A DNA stretch of 26,405 bases from an uncultured Parabacteroides sp. (GTDB lineage Bacteria > Bacteroidota > Bacteroidia > Bacteroidales > Tannerellaceae). The stretch is taken from NCBI GenBank assembly GCA_900552465.1, contig URZO01000064.1, positions 1 through 26,405 of the forward strand. The letters run 5' to 3'. The translations under genes were made by a program, and so were the position numbers. Shown in pieces: positions 1 to 6,600 of this stretch. The notes beneath the pieces are model-generated. The model worked only from the letters and a program-made list of their open reading frames with translations, was not told the DNA's origin and made no database searches. Position 1 is the stretch's first letter. Each line of letters opens with the position of its first letter.

Positions 1-36
1 TTTCTGTCTATCAAAGAAAATTCACACACCCCCTGC

Positions 37-52
37 CCCCTCTCAAGAGGGG
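37..52. repeat. short GC-rich palindrome upstream of the acyltransferase
   Basis: CCCCTCT and AGAGGGG form a 7-bp stem around a 2-base centre, preceded by a C-rich tract. No T-run follows on either strand, so it is not a clear terminator. It may be an intergenic repeat or the tail of a signal belonging to the gene left of the window. Positions 1-124 otherwise show no gene. Confidence 0.4.
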
Positions 53-124
53 AAGAGGTTACCATCGGTCGATATGAACATACCGGTAAATCATCATTTA
101 AAAACAAAAACAAATAAAAACATT

Positions 125-1012
125 ATGTGGAGTAAAATACAATACGCGCTTATCTACGGTTGGGTGAAGGCACATGCCATCCTGCCGATGTGGGCGTTGT
201 ATATATTATCGGACATTCTTTATGTCGTGATCTACAAGATCGGGCGATACCGGGTAAGAGTCGTCCGCCGGAACATGAAAGCCTCTTTCCCTGAGAAATC
301 GGATGCAGAGCTTCGCCGATTGGAAAAGGCTTTCTACCACCATTTCGCCGACTATGTCGTCGAGACGCTCAAACTGGCGCATATCTCCCTCGAAGAGCTG
401 CAACGCCGGGCTTTCCTGAAGAATCCCGAACTGGTAGACCGGCTGATGGAGAAAGGACATACCTGCTTCATTCTGCTGATGGGACATTACGGCAACTGGG
501 AATGGTTCTCCGGATCGACCTCCCGCTTCAAGGATTCGCGTATCTACCAGATATACCGTCCGCTCAGCAATAAGGCCTTCGACCGGCTGTTCATCAAGCT
601 GCGCACCCAGTTCGGGTCTTACGGGATCAAAAAGCAAGATTCCGTGCGCGACGTGATCAAGCTGAAGAGGGATAAGATCCGCAGCGTCGTAATCTTCATC
701 GCCGACCAGACACCGAGCCGGAACAACCTGCATTACTGGACGACCTTCCTCAACCAGGAATCCTCCATCCTGACAGGTCCCGAACGCTTGGCCCGCAAAC
801 TCGACCTGCCCGTCATCTTCCTCGATACCAAGCAAGTCAAACGCGGCTACTACACCGTAGACATGAAACTAATCACCGAGACCCCCCAGGAGACTCCCGA
901 AAACTGGATCACCGAACAATATGCCCGCCTTATGGAGAAATGCATCCTGCGCAACCCGGCCTACTGGCTTTGGACGCATAAGAGGTGGAAACACAAGAGA
1001 ATTGAAAATTAA
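125..1012 (+). CDS. lysophospholipid acyltransferase family protein (LpxL/HtrB-like)
   Basis: Membrane-associated acyltransferase of the family that adds secondary acyl chains to lipid A or acylates lysophospholipids and lipoamino acids at the inner membrane. The catalytic HX4(D/E) motif is visible as GHYGNWEW (H138 and E143 counted from an ATG at 74; H121 and E126 from the start used here). An N-terminal hydrophobic segment (ALYILSDILYVVIY) is followed by a basic stretch. The frame is open from an ATG at 74, but the residues before MWSKIQYALIYGW are low-complexity and unlike the family, so the ATG at 125 is preferred (295 aa). The glycosyltransferase gene starts 15 bases after the stop, suggesting one transcript. 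The exact acyl acceptor cannot be told from sequence. Confidence 0.88.
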   Translation: MWSKIQYALIYGWVKAHAILPMWALYILSDILYVVIYKIGRYRVRVVRRNMKASFPEKSDAELRRLEKAFYHHFADYVVETLKLAHISLEELQRRAFLKNPELVDRLMEKGHTCFILLMGHYGNWEWFSGSTSRFKDSRIYQIYRPLSNKAFDRLFIKLRTQFGSYGIKKQDSVRDVIKLKRDKIRSVVIFIADQTPSRNNLHYWTTFLNQESSILTGPERLARKLDLPVIFLDTKQVKRGYYTVDMKLITETPQETPENWITEQYARLMEKCILRNPAYWLWTHKRWKHKRIEN

Positions 1013-1027
1013 TTACTAAGCTAAATT

Positions 1028-2098
1028 GTGTATATTATGGGGACAAACGATAATTTTCAACTTTCAACTCTCAACTCTCAATTAAAGAAGCGTGTTGCCG
1101 TTGTCATCCTGAACTGGAACGGACGGGAGCTGATGGAGAAGTTCCTGCCTTCGGTCGTGGCCTGTACACCCGAATGGGCGGATGTGATCGTGGCGGACAA
1201 TGGTTCTACGGATGACTCTGTCGAGATGCTGAAGGCGAAGTTCCCGACGGTGGGCATTATCCTGCTGGATAAGAACTACGGCTTTGCCGAGGGCTACAAC
1301 CAGGCGTTGAAACAGATCGGACATGAATATACGGTATTGCTGAACAGCGATGTGGAAGTCACCCCGGGCTGGCTGGACGCACCTGTGGCAGCGATGGATG
1401 CCGACCCCGATATCGCTTGTGCACAACCTAAAATACGCGCCGAGCGCAACAAAGAATATTTTGAATATGCCGGAGCTGCCGGAGGTTTCATGGATCGGTA
1501 TGGCTATCCGTATTGTCGCGGCCGCGTGTTGCACGTCGTCGAAAAAGACCTGGGGCAATATGACACCCCTGCCGATCTGCTTTGGGCTACGGGAGCCTGC
1601 CTGTTCGTCCGCACTGCCGTTTATAAAGAGGCGGGCGGCTTGGATGCCAGTTTCTTTGCGCACCAGGAGGAGATCGATATGTGCTGGCGACTGCGTTCAC
1701 GGGGCTACCGCCTGGTCTGTACGCCTGCATCGATCGTCTATCATGTGGGAGGGGCTACGCTGAACGTGGAAAGCCCGCGCAAGACCTTCCTCAACTTCCG
1801 CAACAACCTGCTGATGTTGTACAAGAACCTGCCGGAAAAAGACCTGAAACATGTGATGCGCACCCGCTTCTGGCTGGACTACATCGCGGCAGCCAAGTTC
1901 CTGCTCTCCGGACATCTTCCGAACGCCCGTGCCGTATACGAAGCCCGGAAAGCCTTCTATGAATTGAAACCGACTTACGAACCGGTCCGCCGGGAAAATC
2001 TGGCAAAGACGAAGCTCTCCGACATCCCGGAACTGCGTAAAGGAAGTCTGATTGCAGCGTTCTATTTACAGGGGAAAAAGAGGTTTACGGAGCTGTAA
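1028..2098 (+). CDS. family 2 glycosyltransferase
   Basis: GT-A fold inverting glycosyltransferase that moves a sugar from a nucleotide donor to a glycan or lipid acceptor at the cytoplasmic face. Visible signs are the first strand VAVVILNWNG (residues 23-32), VADNGSTDDS (55-64), the metal-binding NSDVE (106-110), the ATGACLFVR turn and the EEIDMCWRLRSRGY acceptor/catalytic segment typical of rhamnosyltransferase-like GT2 enzymes. The first 20 residues are odd: after MGT they are encoded by a repetitive tract of CAACTCTCAA-like units that looks like intergenic repeat DNA, while the family normally starts almost directly at VAVVILNWNG. No in-frame ATG, GTG or TTG lies between that tract and the domain, so the start is ATG 1028 or ATG 1037. 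It probably shares a transcript with the acyltransferase. Acceptor unknown. Confidence 0.9.
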   Translation: MYIMGTNDNFQLSTLNSQLKKRVAVVILNWNGRELMEKFLPSVVACTPEWADVIVADNGSTDDSVEMLKAKFPTVGIILLDKNYGFAEGYNQALKQIGHEYTVLLNSDVEVTPGWLDAPVAAMDADPDIACAQPKIRAERNKEYFEYAGAAGGFMDRYGYPYCRGRVLHVVEKDLGQYDTPADLLWATGACLFVRTAVYKEAGGLDASFFAHQEEIDMCWRLRSRGYRLVCTPASIVYHVGGATLNVESPRKTFLNFRNNLLMLYKNLPEKDLKHVMRTRFWLDYIAAAKFLLSGHLPNARAVYEARKAFYELKPTYEPVRRENLAKTKLSDIPELRKGSLIAAFYLQGKKRFTEL

Positions 2099-2118
2099 AA
2101 ACGGAGAGAATTTCGAGA

Positions 2119-2138
2119 AACGGACACTTACGGACAAA
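2119..2138. repeat. left arm of an imperfect inverted repeat (partner 2646-2666)
   Basis: AACGGACACTT followed by CGGACAAA here is matched in reverse complement at 2646-2666, with a one- or two-base difference in the middle. The arms enclose about 510 bp without genes. This could be a non-autonomous, MITE-like element or two copies of a dispersed short repeat in opposite orientation. No target-site duplication was identified. Confidence 0.45.
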
Positions 2139-2245
2139 GTGGACACCCGATACAAAATCAATTCACAAAACACTAACACACTGCATAACAGCCGTATAAC
2201 AAAATACACGTTCTTAAACAGAGACATTTCATGTCATATTCAGGC

Positions 2246-2267
2246 AGCACTTCATACAAGTGCTTTT
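2246..2267 (+). terminator. possible terminator of the glycosyltransferase unit
   Basis: AGCACTT and AAGTGCT form a 7-bp stem with a 5-base loop (CATAC), followed by TTT then CC. The T-run is short and the hairpin lies about 150 bases after the stop, so this is a modest call. Confidence 0.4.
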
Positions 2268-2334
2268 CCGTTCTCCAACTGACCCTGTCTTGACGGACGG
2301 TGTGAAAAGTAAGTTATAACGCTTTAGTGTGTCA

Positions 2335-2424
2335 TTGCGGGCTTGACCCGCAACCTTATACTGCACTGATTTACAATGATTAGTATGAGATGGCGGGTGC
2401 AGTCATCCCGGACTTGATCCGGGA
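2335..2424. repeat. two related CTTGA-loop hairpins
   Basis: TTGCGGG-CTTGA-CCCGCAA (2335-2353) and TCCCGGA-CTTGA-TCCGGGA (2406-2424) are two 7-bp stems with the same 5-base loop. Each is preceded by GTCAT. They look like two diverged copies of a dispersed palindromic repeat. Confidence 0.6.
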
Positions 2425-2470
2425 TCGCCAGGACACAGACGCTATACATAGGAATTTTGACACACCCCCC

Positions 2471-2556
2471 ACTTACTCTATAGAGTAAAACAAACTACCC
2501 TATAGAGTAAAGCAAGCTACCCTATGAAGAAGAACAAGCTACCCTATAAGGTACAG
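2471..2556. repeat. degenerate 22-bp tandem repeat
   Basis: About four units start near 2471, 2495, 2517 and 2539, with core CTACCCTATA and then a purine-rich GAGTAAAGCAAG-like half. The first two units contain the palindrome CTCTATAGAG or a close variant. Units abut with no spacers, so this is not a CRISPR array. Confidence 0.6.
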
Positions 2557-2755
2557 AAAGAGATTATAACTAAGAATACGAACCCGTGTTACACTACAAT
2601 GGCATCATTCTTGCCTCTGAAATTTTCAATTGTACCGGGCGCCGTTTTGTCCGGAAAGTGTCCGTTCGCATCGTCCAATTCCGCTAAACACATATATACC
2701 AATCACATACAAATAATCTTACTTTACATGAGATGTACATAGAAAGCCCTGGACT

Positions 2756-3400
2756 TTACAAGTTAGCCTGCTGTAAAATATCGATCATGATCGGCTTGAA
2801 ACCGCTGACGAAACACTCTACGGCGATCACCATCAGGATCAGACCCATCAAGCGCATCATCACGTTGTTGCCCGTCTCGCCCATATAGCGGTTCAGGCGG
2901 GTGGAAGCACGGAGGATCAGGTAGGTGATAAAATAGATCAGCCCGATTGTTCCGATCAGGATGCATTTCTTTGCCAGCGTCACGGCATCATCCATCAGCA
3001 TCAACGCGTTGGCAATCGCACCGGGACCGCACAGCATCGGGATCGCGAGCGGCGTGATCGAGATGTCGTTCACATACGTCTTCACCTCTTCTTCCTTCAG
3101 CTTCGCCTTCGAATAGCGTGCCTGGAGCATATCGAAACCAATCGTAAAGATGATAATACCACCCGCTATGCGGAACCCGTTCGTCGAGATACCGAAGAAC
3201 TTGAAGAGGAACTGTCCGGAGAAGGTGAAAACCATCAATGTCAGAAACGACACGATAGTCGCGCGGCGGACAATGGCACGACGTTGCTCCTCACTCATGC
3301 CGTTTGTCATCGTCAGAAAAACAGGCATCGTCCCCAACGGATTCGTCAGGGTGAAGAACGAGGTGAAACATAATAGAAAGAAAGGCAATAGTGAATCCAT
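2756..3400 (-). CDS. MarC family (UPF0056) integral membrane protein
   Basis: Six-helix membrane protein of the MarC/UPF0056 family, 214 aa, the usual length. The family signatures are clear: TNPLGTMPVFLTMT near the N-terminus, SITPLAIPMLCGPGAI in the middle repeat and RLMGLILMVIAVEC near the end. Biochemical function is not established for the family; the old link to multiple antibiotic resistance in E. coli did not hold up. The ATG is 9 bases after the stop of the hydrogenase-like gene, so the two are almost surely co-transcribed, which is an unusual partnership. Confidence 0.92.
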   Translation of the reverse strand: MDSLLPFFLLCFTSFFTLTNPLGTMPVFLTMTNGMSEEQRRAIVRRATIVSFLTLMVFTFSGQFLFKFFGISTNGFRIAGGIIIFTIGFDMLQARYSKAKLKEEEVKTYVNDISITPLAIPMLCGPGAIANALMLMDDAVTLAKKCILIGTIGLIYFITYLILRASTRLNRYMGETGNNVMMRLMGLILMVIAVECFVSGFKPIMIDILQQANL

Positions 3401-3409
3401 GGCTATATT

Positions 3410-4855
3410 TTAGTATTTAGTAAGCTCTTTGAGCAATTGCTTCTGAGCGGAGGCTTTGTCGCCATACACACACGGGCCGGTCACGCATCCTCCTTCGCAA
3501 GCCATCACTTCGATGAACTGTCCGGGAGCCTTGCCTGTCTTGGCGTATGCACGCAACAGAGCGACGTTCTTCTTGGTCAGGTTGGCTACCTGGATCGTAT
3601 TCAGGTTGGCCACCTGGTCTTCTTTCAGGTAGACCTTCACGGCGTTGATCACACCGCCGGTCTGTGCAAATCCGTGCGCCTCACGTACGGCATTGAACAA
3701 GACGGAGAAAGGCTGAGCCTCTTCGATCTTGATGTCCAAGCCTGTCAGTACAGAGCCGATCTCTTCGAAAGTCAGGGTGAAGTCCACACAGGGGTCCATC
3801 TTCACCTCTTTGCGTTTCGCTACACACGGACCAACAAAGACGATCTTGGCATCGGGATATTTCTCCTTCACGATCCGGGCCGTGTAATACATCGGCGAAC
3901 CGGTGGACGATATGTATTTTTTCAGATCCGGGATATGCTTCTCGGCAAGCTGGACATAAGACGGGCAGCAACTGGTGGTCATAAAAGGCTGGCCTTCTTC
4001 CAGCTTTTCTTTCAGTTCCTCTGCCTCGCGGCGGGTAGTTTCCATCGCTCCCTGCGCTACTTCCACCACTTCGAGGAAACCTAACGATTTGATCGCACCG
4101 TAGACCTTCTCTACCGGAGCAGCGAACTGTGCCAGGATAGAGGGAGCCACGATGGCAACCATCGGTTCCTTGTTACGCAGGCGTTGCAGGATATCGAATA
4201 CCTGGGATATCTCGAAGATGGCTCCGAAAGGACAGGCGTTCACGCATTTACCGCAATAGATACATTTGGACTCGTCAATATGTTCCACTCCATACTCATC
4301 TTTGCTGATCGCCTTGACCGGGCAGACCTCTTCGCAAGGAATCGGGATGTAGACAATCGCATGATAGGGACAGTTCTGATGGCATTTGCCGCAGCTGATG
4401 CAGGTGTCGTGGTCAATCTGCGCCTGTCCGTTCTTCTTGAAACGGATCGCGTCTTTCGGACAGTTCATATAGCAACTGCGCGCCACGCAGCCCCGGCAAA
4501 GGTTTGTGATCTCGTAGTTCACCTGCACACAGGATGAACAGGCCTCGTCGACTACGCACATCAGGTTCTCCTTCTTATTCTCGGAACGGAGCAAAGCCTG
4601 TTTTGCATATTCGGAGAGGGGCGTCAATTCGTCTACTTCATCCTGCATATCAAACCCAAGCAACGGGAGGGTCTTGTATTTCCAGACAGCCCGCTCCTTA
4701 TGCACACAGCAACGGCCGATGACTTTCGATTTACGGGGACTCAACTCGATGGGCAGACGGTCTATCTCTTCGAGCAGACGGTTTTCTTTCCAGAGTTTCA
4801 CTAACTTCGCCAGCAATCCGTGGCGGACAATCATTACGTTGTTGGTAAATGCCAT
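3410..4855 (-). CDS. [FeFe]-hydrogenase-like iron-sulfur protein (group B type)
   Basis: Likely monomeric [FeFe] hydrogenase of the group B kind, 481 aa, cytoplasmic. The N-terminal half carries ferredoxin-like 4Fe-4S clusters: Cys runs around residues 106-132, CISCGKCHQNCP (152-163), a Cys pair at 174-178 and CIYCGKCVNACP (198-209). The C-terminal half holds the three H-cluster motifs: TTSCCPSY (293-300), GPCVAKRKE (342-350) and EVMACEGGCVTGPC (449-462). The third is EVMACxGGC, so the four H-cluster cysteines (about C297, C344, C453, C457) are all present. L1 ends in SY rather than the W of standard HydA, as in group B. Physiological direction is not known: H2 production, uptake or sensing are all possible. 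No HydE/F/G maturase is in this window. A candidate promoter lies just upstream. Confidence 0.88.
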   Translation of the reverse strand: MAFTNNVMIVRHGLLAKLVKLWKENRLLEEIDRLPIELSPRKSKVIGRCCVHKERAVWKYKTLPLLGFDMQDEVDELTPLSEYAKQALLRSENKKENLMCVVDEACSSCVQVNYEITNLCRGCVARSCYMNCPKDAIRFKKNGQAQIDHDTCISCGKCHQNCPYHAIVYIPIPCEEVCPVKAISKDEYGVEHIDESKCIYCGKCVNACPFGAIFEISQVFDILQRLRNKEPMVAIVAPSILAQFAAPVEKVYGAIKSLGFLEVVEVAQGAMETTRREAEELKEKLEEGQPFMTTSCCPSYVQLAEKHIPDLKKYISSTGSPMYYTARIVKEKYPDAKIVFVGPCVAKRKEVKMDPCVDFTLTFEEIGSVLTGLDIKIEEAQPFSVLFNAVREAHGFAQTGGVINAVKVYLKEDQVANLNTIQVANLTKKNVALLRAYAKTGKAPGQFIEVMACEGGCVTGPCVYGDKASAQKQLLKELTKY

Positions 4856-4884
4856 GGTGAATATATTATTTGTGCTTCTGGGTA

Positions 4885-4892
4885 CAAAGGTA
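4885..4892 (-). promoter_or_regulatory. -7 box upstream of the hydrogenase-like gene
   Basis: TACCTTTG on the minus strand matches the Bacteroidetes TAnnTTTG element. It lies in the 57-bp gap after folB and about 30 bases before the ATG at 4855. No clear TTTG -33 box was found at 19-21 bp. Suggests the hydrogenase-marC pair can be transcribed separately from folB. Confidence 0.5.
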
Positions 4893-4912
4893 GATATATT
4901 TATTAAAATATC

Positions 4913-5275
4913 CTAACAGTATGTCTCGTGAAGGATGACTGCCGCACTATAGACATCACCACCGAAAGGGGGATTCAGCTTGGCAAGTTTCAATTCGACA
5001 GCCGTCAGTTGCGGGAAATGCTCTTTAAGGGCCTGCAAAATACGGCCGGCGGCATGCTCGATCAGTTTGGACGGTATCTCCATCTGCTCTTTAACGACGT
5101 CATAGACAGCCGCATAATTAATGGTATCCTCCAATTCGTCGCTCCTGACAGCCTGTTCCAGCGGGGCCGTAAGAACCAGGTTTACGACAAAGTTATTGCC
5201 GACCTTCTTTTCCTGGGGCATCACACCGTGATAGGCGTAGAATTTCATTGCTTCGAGTTCTATCTTTGTTGTCAT
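4913..5275 (-). CDS. folB: dihydroneopterin aldolase
   Basis: Folate biosynthesis enzyme that cleaves 7,8-dihydroneopterin to 6-hydroxymethyl-dihydropterin and glycolaldehyde; cytosolic, an octamer in known structures. At 120 aa it has the usual length. FYAYHGVMPQE (12-22) gives the conserved Glu22, NYAAVYDVV gives Tyr54, and KLAKLNPP gives the catalytic Lys99 (Lys100 in S. aureus numbering). The 23-bp repeat at the left edge of the inserted element begins 2 bases upstream of the ATG, so the native promoter of this gene has been displaced by 9.1 kb and transcription must now start inside the element or read in from it. Confidence 0.95.
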   Translation of the reverse strand: MTTKIELEAMKFYAYHGVMPQEKKVGNNFVVNLVLTAPLEQAVRSDELEDTINYAAVYDVVKEQMEIPSKLIEHAAGRILQALKEHFPQLTAVELKLAKLNPPFGGDVYSAAVILHETYC

Positions 5276-5276
5276 A

Positions 5277-5299
5277 ATTCGTTATTTTATCTGTAAATG
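5277..5299. repeat. left attachment-site repeat of the integrative element
   Basis: A 23-bp sequence starting ATTCGTTATT and ending CTGTAAATG occurs here and, identically and in the same orientation, at 14377-14399, exactly 9100 bp away. The bases on either side of the two copies differ. It lies 2 bp from the folB start codon. This is the expected footprint of tyrosine-integrase insertion (core-site duplication). Confidence 0.88.
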
Positions 5300-5567
5300 A
5301 GCATAAACACCACAATATCCTATAACACAGCAACTTACCCAAGCAACTAACTATACAAAAGAAAATTTCGTTGAAAACAAAGACTTTTGATATATTAAAA
5401 TTTTACTTGTTTCTACAACTACAAAGGTAGTGGTAAATATCATATTTACAATACCATATACAAAAAAGTTTATCTGTTCAAATTACATAATAAACATAGA
5501 TACAAAGCCTGAAAAACATAGTACACAATAACTTACTCAAACATAGTATTAACATAGATAAACAGCA
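5300..5567. other. gene-free left arm of the element, with short repeats
   Basis: About 270 AT-rich bases without a gene. They contain an 18-bp imperfect direct repeat (5325-5342 and 5523-5540, 15 of 18 matching; shared core AACTTAC) and a 13-mer AAGCAACTAACTA (5341-5353) that recurs just outside the right end (14447-14459). Several AACATAG copies lie between about 5496 and 5560. This pattern is what one expects of integrase arm-type binding sites, but that is inference. Confidence 0.5.
5422..5452 (-). promoter_or_regulatory. promoter inside the element facing folB
   Basis: On the minus strand, TACCTTTG (5422-5429) is a TAnnTTTG -7 box, with ATTG (5449-5452) 19 bp upstream as a near-TTTG -33 box. 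Transcription would run through the left repeat into folB, about 150 bases downstream. It may replace the promoter displaced by the insertion. Confidence 0.5.
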
Positions 5568-6239
5568 TCATCCTAAATCATACTTTATCATTAGACGTTT
5601 TACTTGCTCGGCTCTGAAAGTTTTTCCATTAGCTGTGCTAAAATGCTTTTCATTAAGGTAAGCAGCGATTTTTGAAAAATTCTTTGTTTCATTCAGTTTC
5701 ATGCGTATAGCCTCAACAGCACGAATCGTATTTTCATTGGATCGGGCTTTTTCTTGTATAGCATCTATAGCATTGAAACGCATTGTATCAGTGAAAGTAG
5801 CATTAGGTGCACCTAATTTAATGCCTCTATCTTTCTTCGCTTGCAATGCGGCTTTCGTACGCTGACCGATCAATTCTCTTTCATGTTGCGCCAAGGTTGC
5901 GTATATTCCCAAAGTAAGAGTATTAAGTTGAGGGAGATCAACACAATGAATATCAACGCCACTATTTTTGATATGAAATAAAAATTCGACATTACGACTT
6001 AATCGATCCAGCTTAGCAATAAGCAATGTATAATTATTATCTTTACATAATTGTAATGCAGCATTCAATTGGGGGCGATTATCTTTCTTACCGCTTTCTA
6101 TTTCAGTAAAGCTGGTAATTAGTTCACAATTAGGAATGCGGGAAAGACAATTCATAACTGATTGTTGTTGACTTTCCAGACCTAAGCCGCTTCTACCTTG
6201 CTTGTTGGTAGATACTCTGTAATAAGCTACGTATTTCAT
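5568..6239 (-). CDS. small serine recombinase (resolvase/invertase family)
   Basis: Site-specific DNA recombinase, 223 aa from the ATG at 6239. The N-terminal catalytic domain starts KYVAYYRVSTNKQ, with nucleophile Ser10 and Arg8. AKLDRLSRN (75-83) carries the paired active-site arginines, and the long helix AQHERELIGQRTKAAL (about 117-132) precedes a C-terminal helix-turn-helix (about 185-220). The size fits resolvases and invertases, not large serine integrases. The frame is open 56 codons further upstream, but that extension is hydrophobic and unlike the family, and a good promoter (6267-6297) lies inside it, so the shorter start is chosen. It is divergent from the tape measure gene; a 24-bp palindrome with a 2-bp centre in the shared gap is a candidate crossover site or operator. 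Confidence 0.9.
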   Translation of the reverse strand: MKYVAYYRVSTNKQGRSGLGLESQQQSVMNCLSRIPNCELITSFTEIESGKKDNRPQLNAALQLCKDNNYTLLIAKLDRLSRNVEFLFHIKNSGVDIHCVDLPQLNTLTLGIYATLAQHERELIGQRTKAALQAKKDRGIKLGAPNATFTDTMRFNAIDAIQEKARSNENTIRAVEAIRMKLNETKNFSKIAAYLNEKHFSTANGKTFRAEQVKRLMIKYDLG

Positions 6240-6266
6240 AACACATTCATTTATTGTTGATGGTGG

Positions 6267-6297
6267 CAAAGATAACAGATGTTTCACAAACCACAAA
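6267..6297 (-). promoter_or_regulatory. promoter of the serine recombinase
   Basis: TTTG (6294-6297) and TATCTTTG (6267-6274), read on the minus strand, are separated by 19 bp, a full match to the Bacteroidetes housekeeping promoter. It implies a start site near 6260 and a leader of about 20 bases before the ATG at 6239, which settles the start codon. Confidence 0.75.
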
Positions 6298-6506
6298 CGA
6301 ACGTATGTAATTTGTGAAACTATTTTTTTAGCGAATGTAAAGGATGACAAACAACCAACAACAATGTACACTGCCAGAAAAAACGCAAAAAATAACAGGG
6401 TGGGCACTTGTTCAGGAACGGATGCTATACATATTGCCGGAACGATTTTTCAAGTCTCGTTTTTATTGATCTAAAAATTTTTCGGGGAATCTTATTTCCA
6501 AGTTCA

Positions 6507-6530
6507 GTTTTTTTCCATCTGGAAAAAAAC
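6507..6530. promoter_or_regulatory. 24-bp palindrome with 2-bp centre (possible recombinase crossover site or operator)
   Basis: GTTTTTTTCCA and TGGAAAAAAAC are perfect 11-bp inverted arms around the asymmetric dinucleotide TC. Small serine recombinases cut around a central 2-bp overlap flanked by inverted half-sites, so the layout resembles a hix or res site I. It could instead be an operator or a leader hairpin. It sits 70 bp before the tape measure ATG. No second copy was found in this window. Confidence 0.6.
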
Positions 6531-6600
6531 ATCAAAAATCATTTTTAATAGAACATTTCACTTTGTATCTATTCTTCAGTAAACAACCAAAACAAAAAAT

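Larger units (their letters stand above)
2099..2755. other. repeat-rich convergent intergenic region
   Basis: This 657-bp stretch between convergent genes has no convincing coding frame. It holds a possible terminator (2246-2267), two related CTTGA-loop hairpins (2335-2353 and 2406-2424), a degenerate 22-bp tandem repeat (2471-2556) and an imperfect inverted repeat pairing 2119-2138 with 2646-2666. The short frames inside it are low-complexity and cross these repeats. Confidence 0.7.
6240..6600. other. divergent intergenic region between recombinase and tape measure gene
   Basis: This 361-bp AT-rich gap holds the recombinase promoter (6267-6297) and the 24-bp palindrome (6507-6530). No clear TAnnTTTG promoter for the tape measure gene is visible; TCACTTTG (6558-6565) is a weak candidate, about 35 bases before its ATG. 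No other gene is seen. Confidence 0.6.

Noticed and set aside
206..835. Long minus-strand open frame opposite the acyltransferase gene
   Set aside because: It is a shadow of a well-supported gene with clear motifs on plus, and its translation shows no family features. Similar shadow frames lie opposite the hydrogenase, malQ, nrdJ and dnaA genes.
2471..2556. Possible CRISPR array
   Set aside because: The 22-bp units are degenerate and abut without unique spacers, and no cas gene is present.
2524..2742. A 72-codon open frame in the convergent intergenic region
   Set aside because: It begins inside the tandem repeat, crosses one arm of the inverted repeat and has no protein-like pattern.
6240..6407. 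Hydrophobic N-terminal extension of the serine recombinase
   Set aside because: A full promoter lies within it and the family starts at the MKYVAYYRVS position, so the extension is taken as untranslated DNA.
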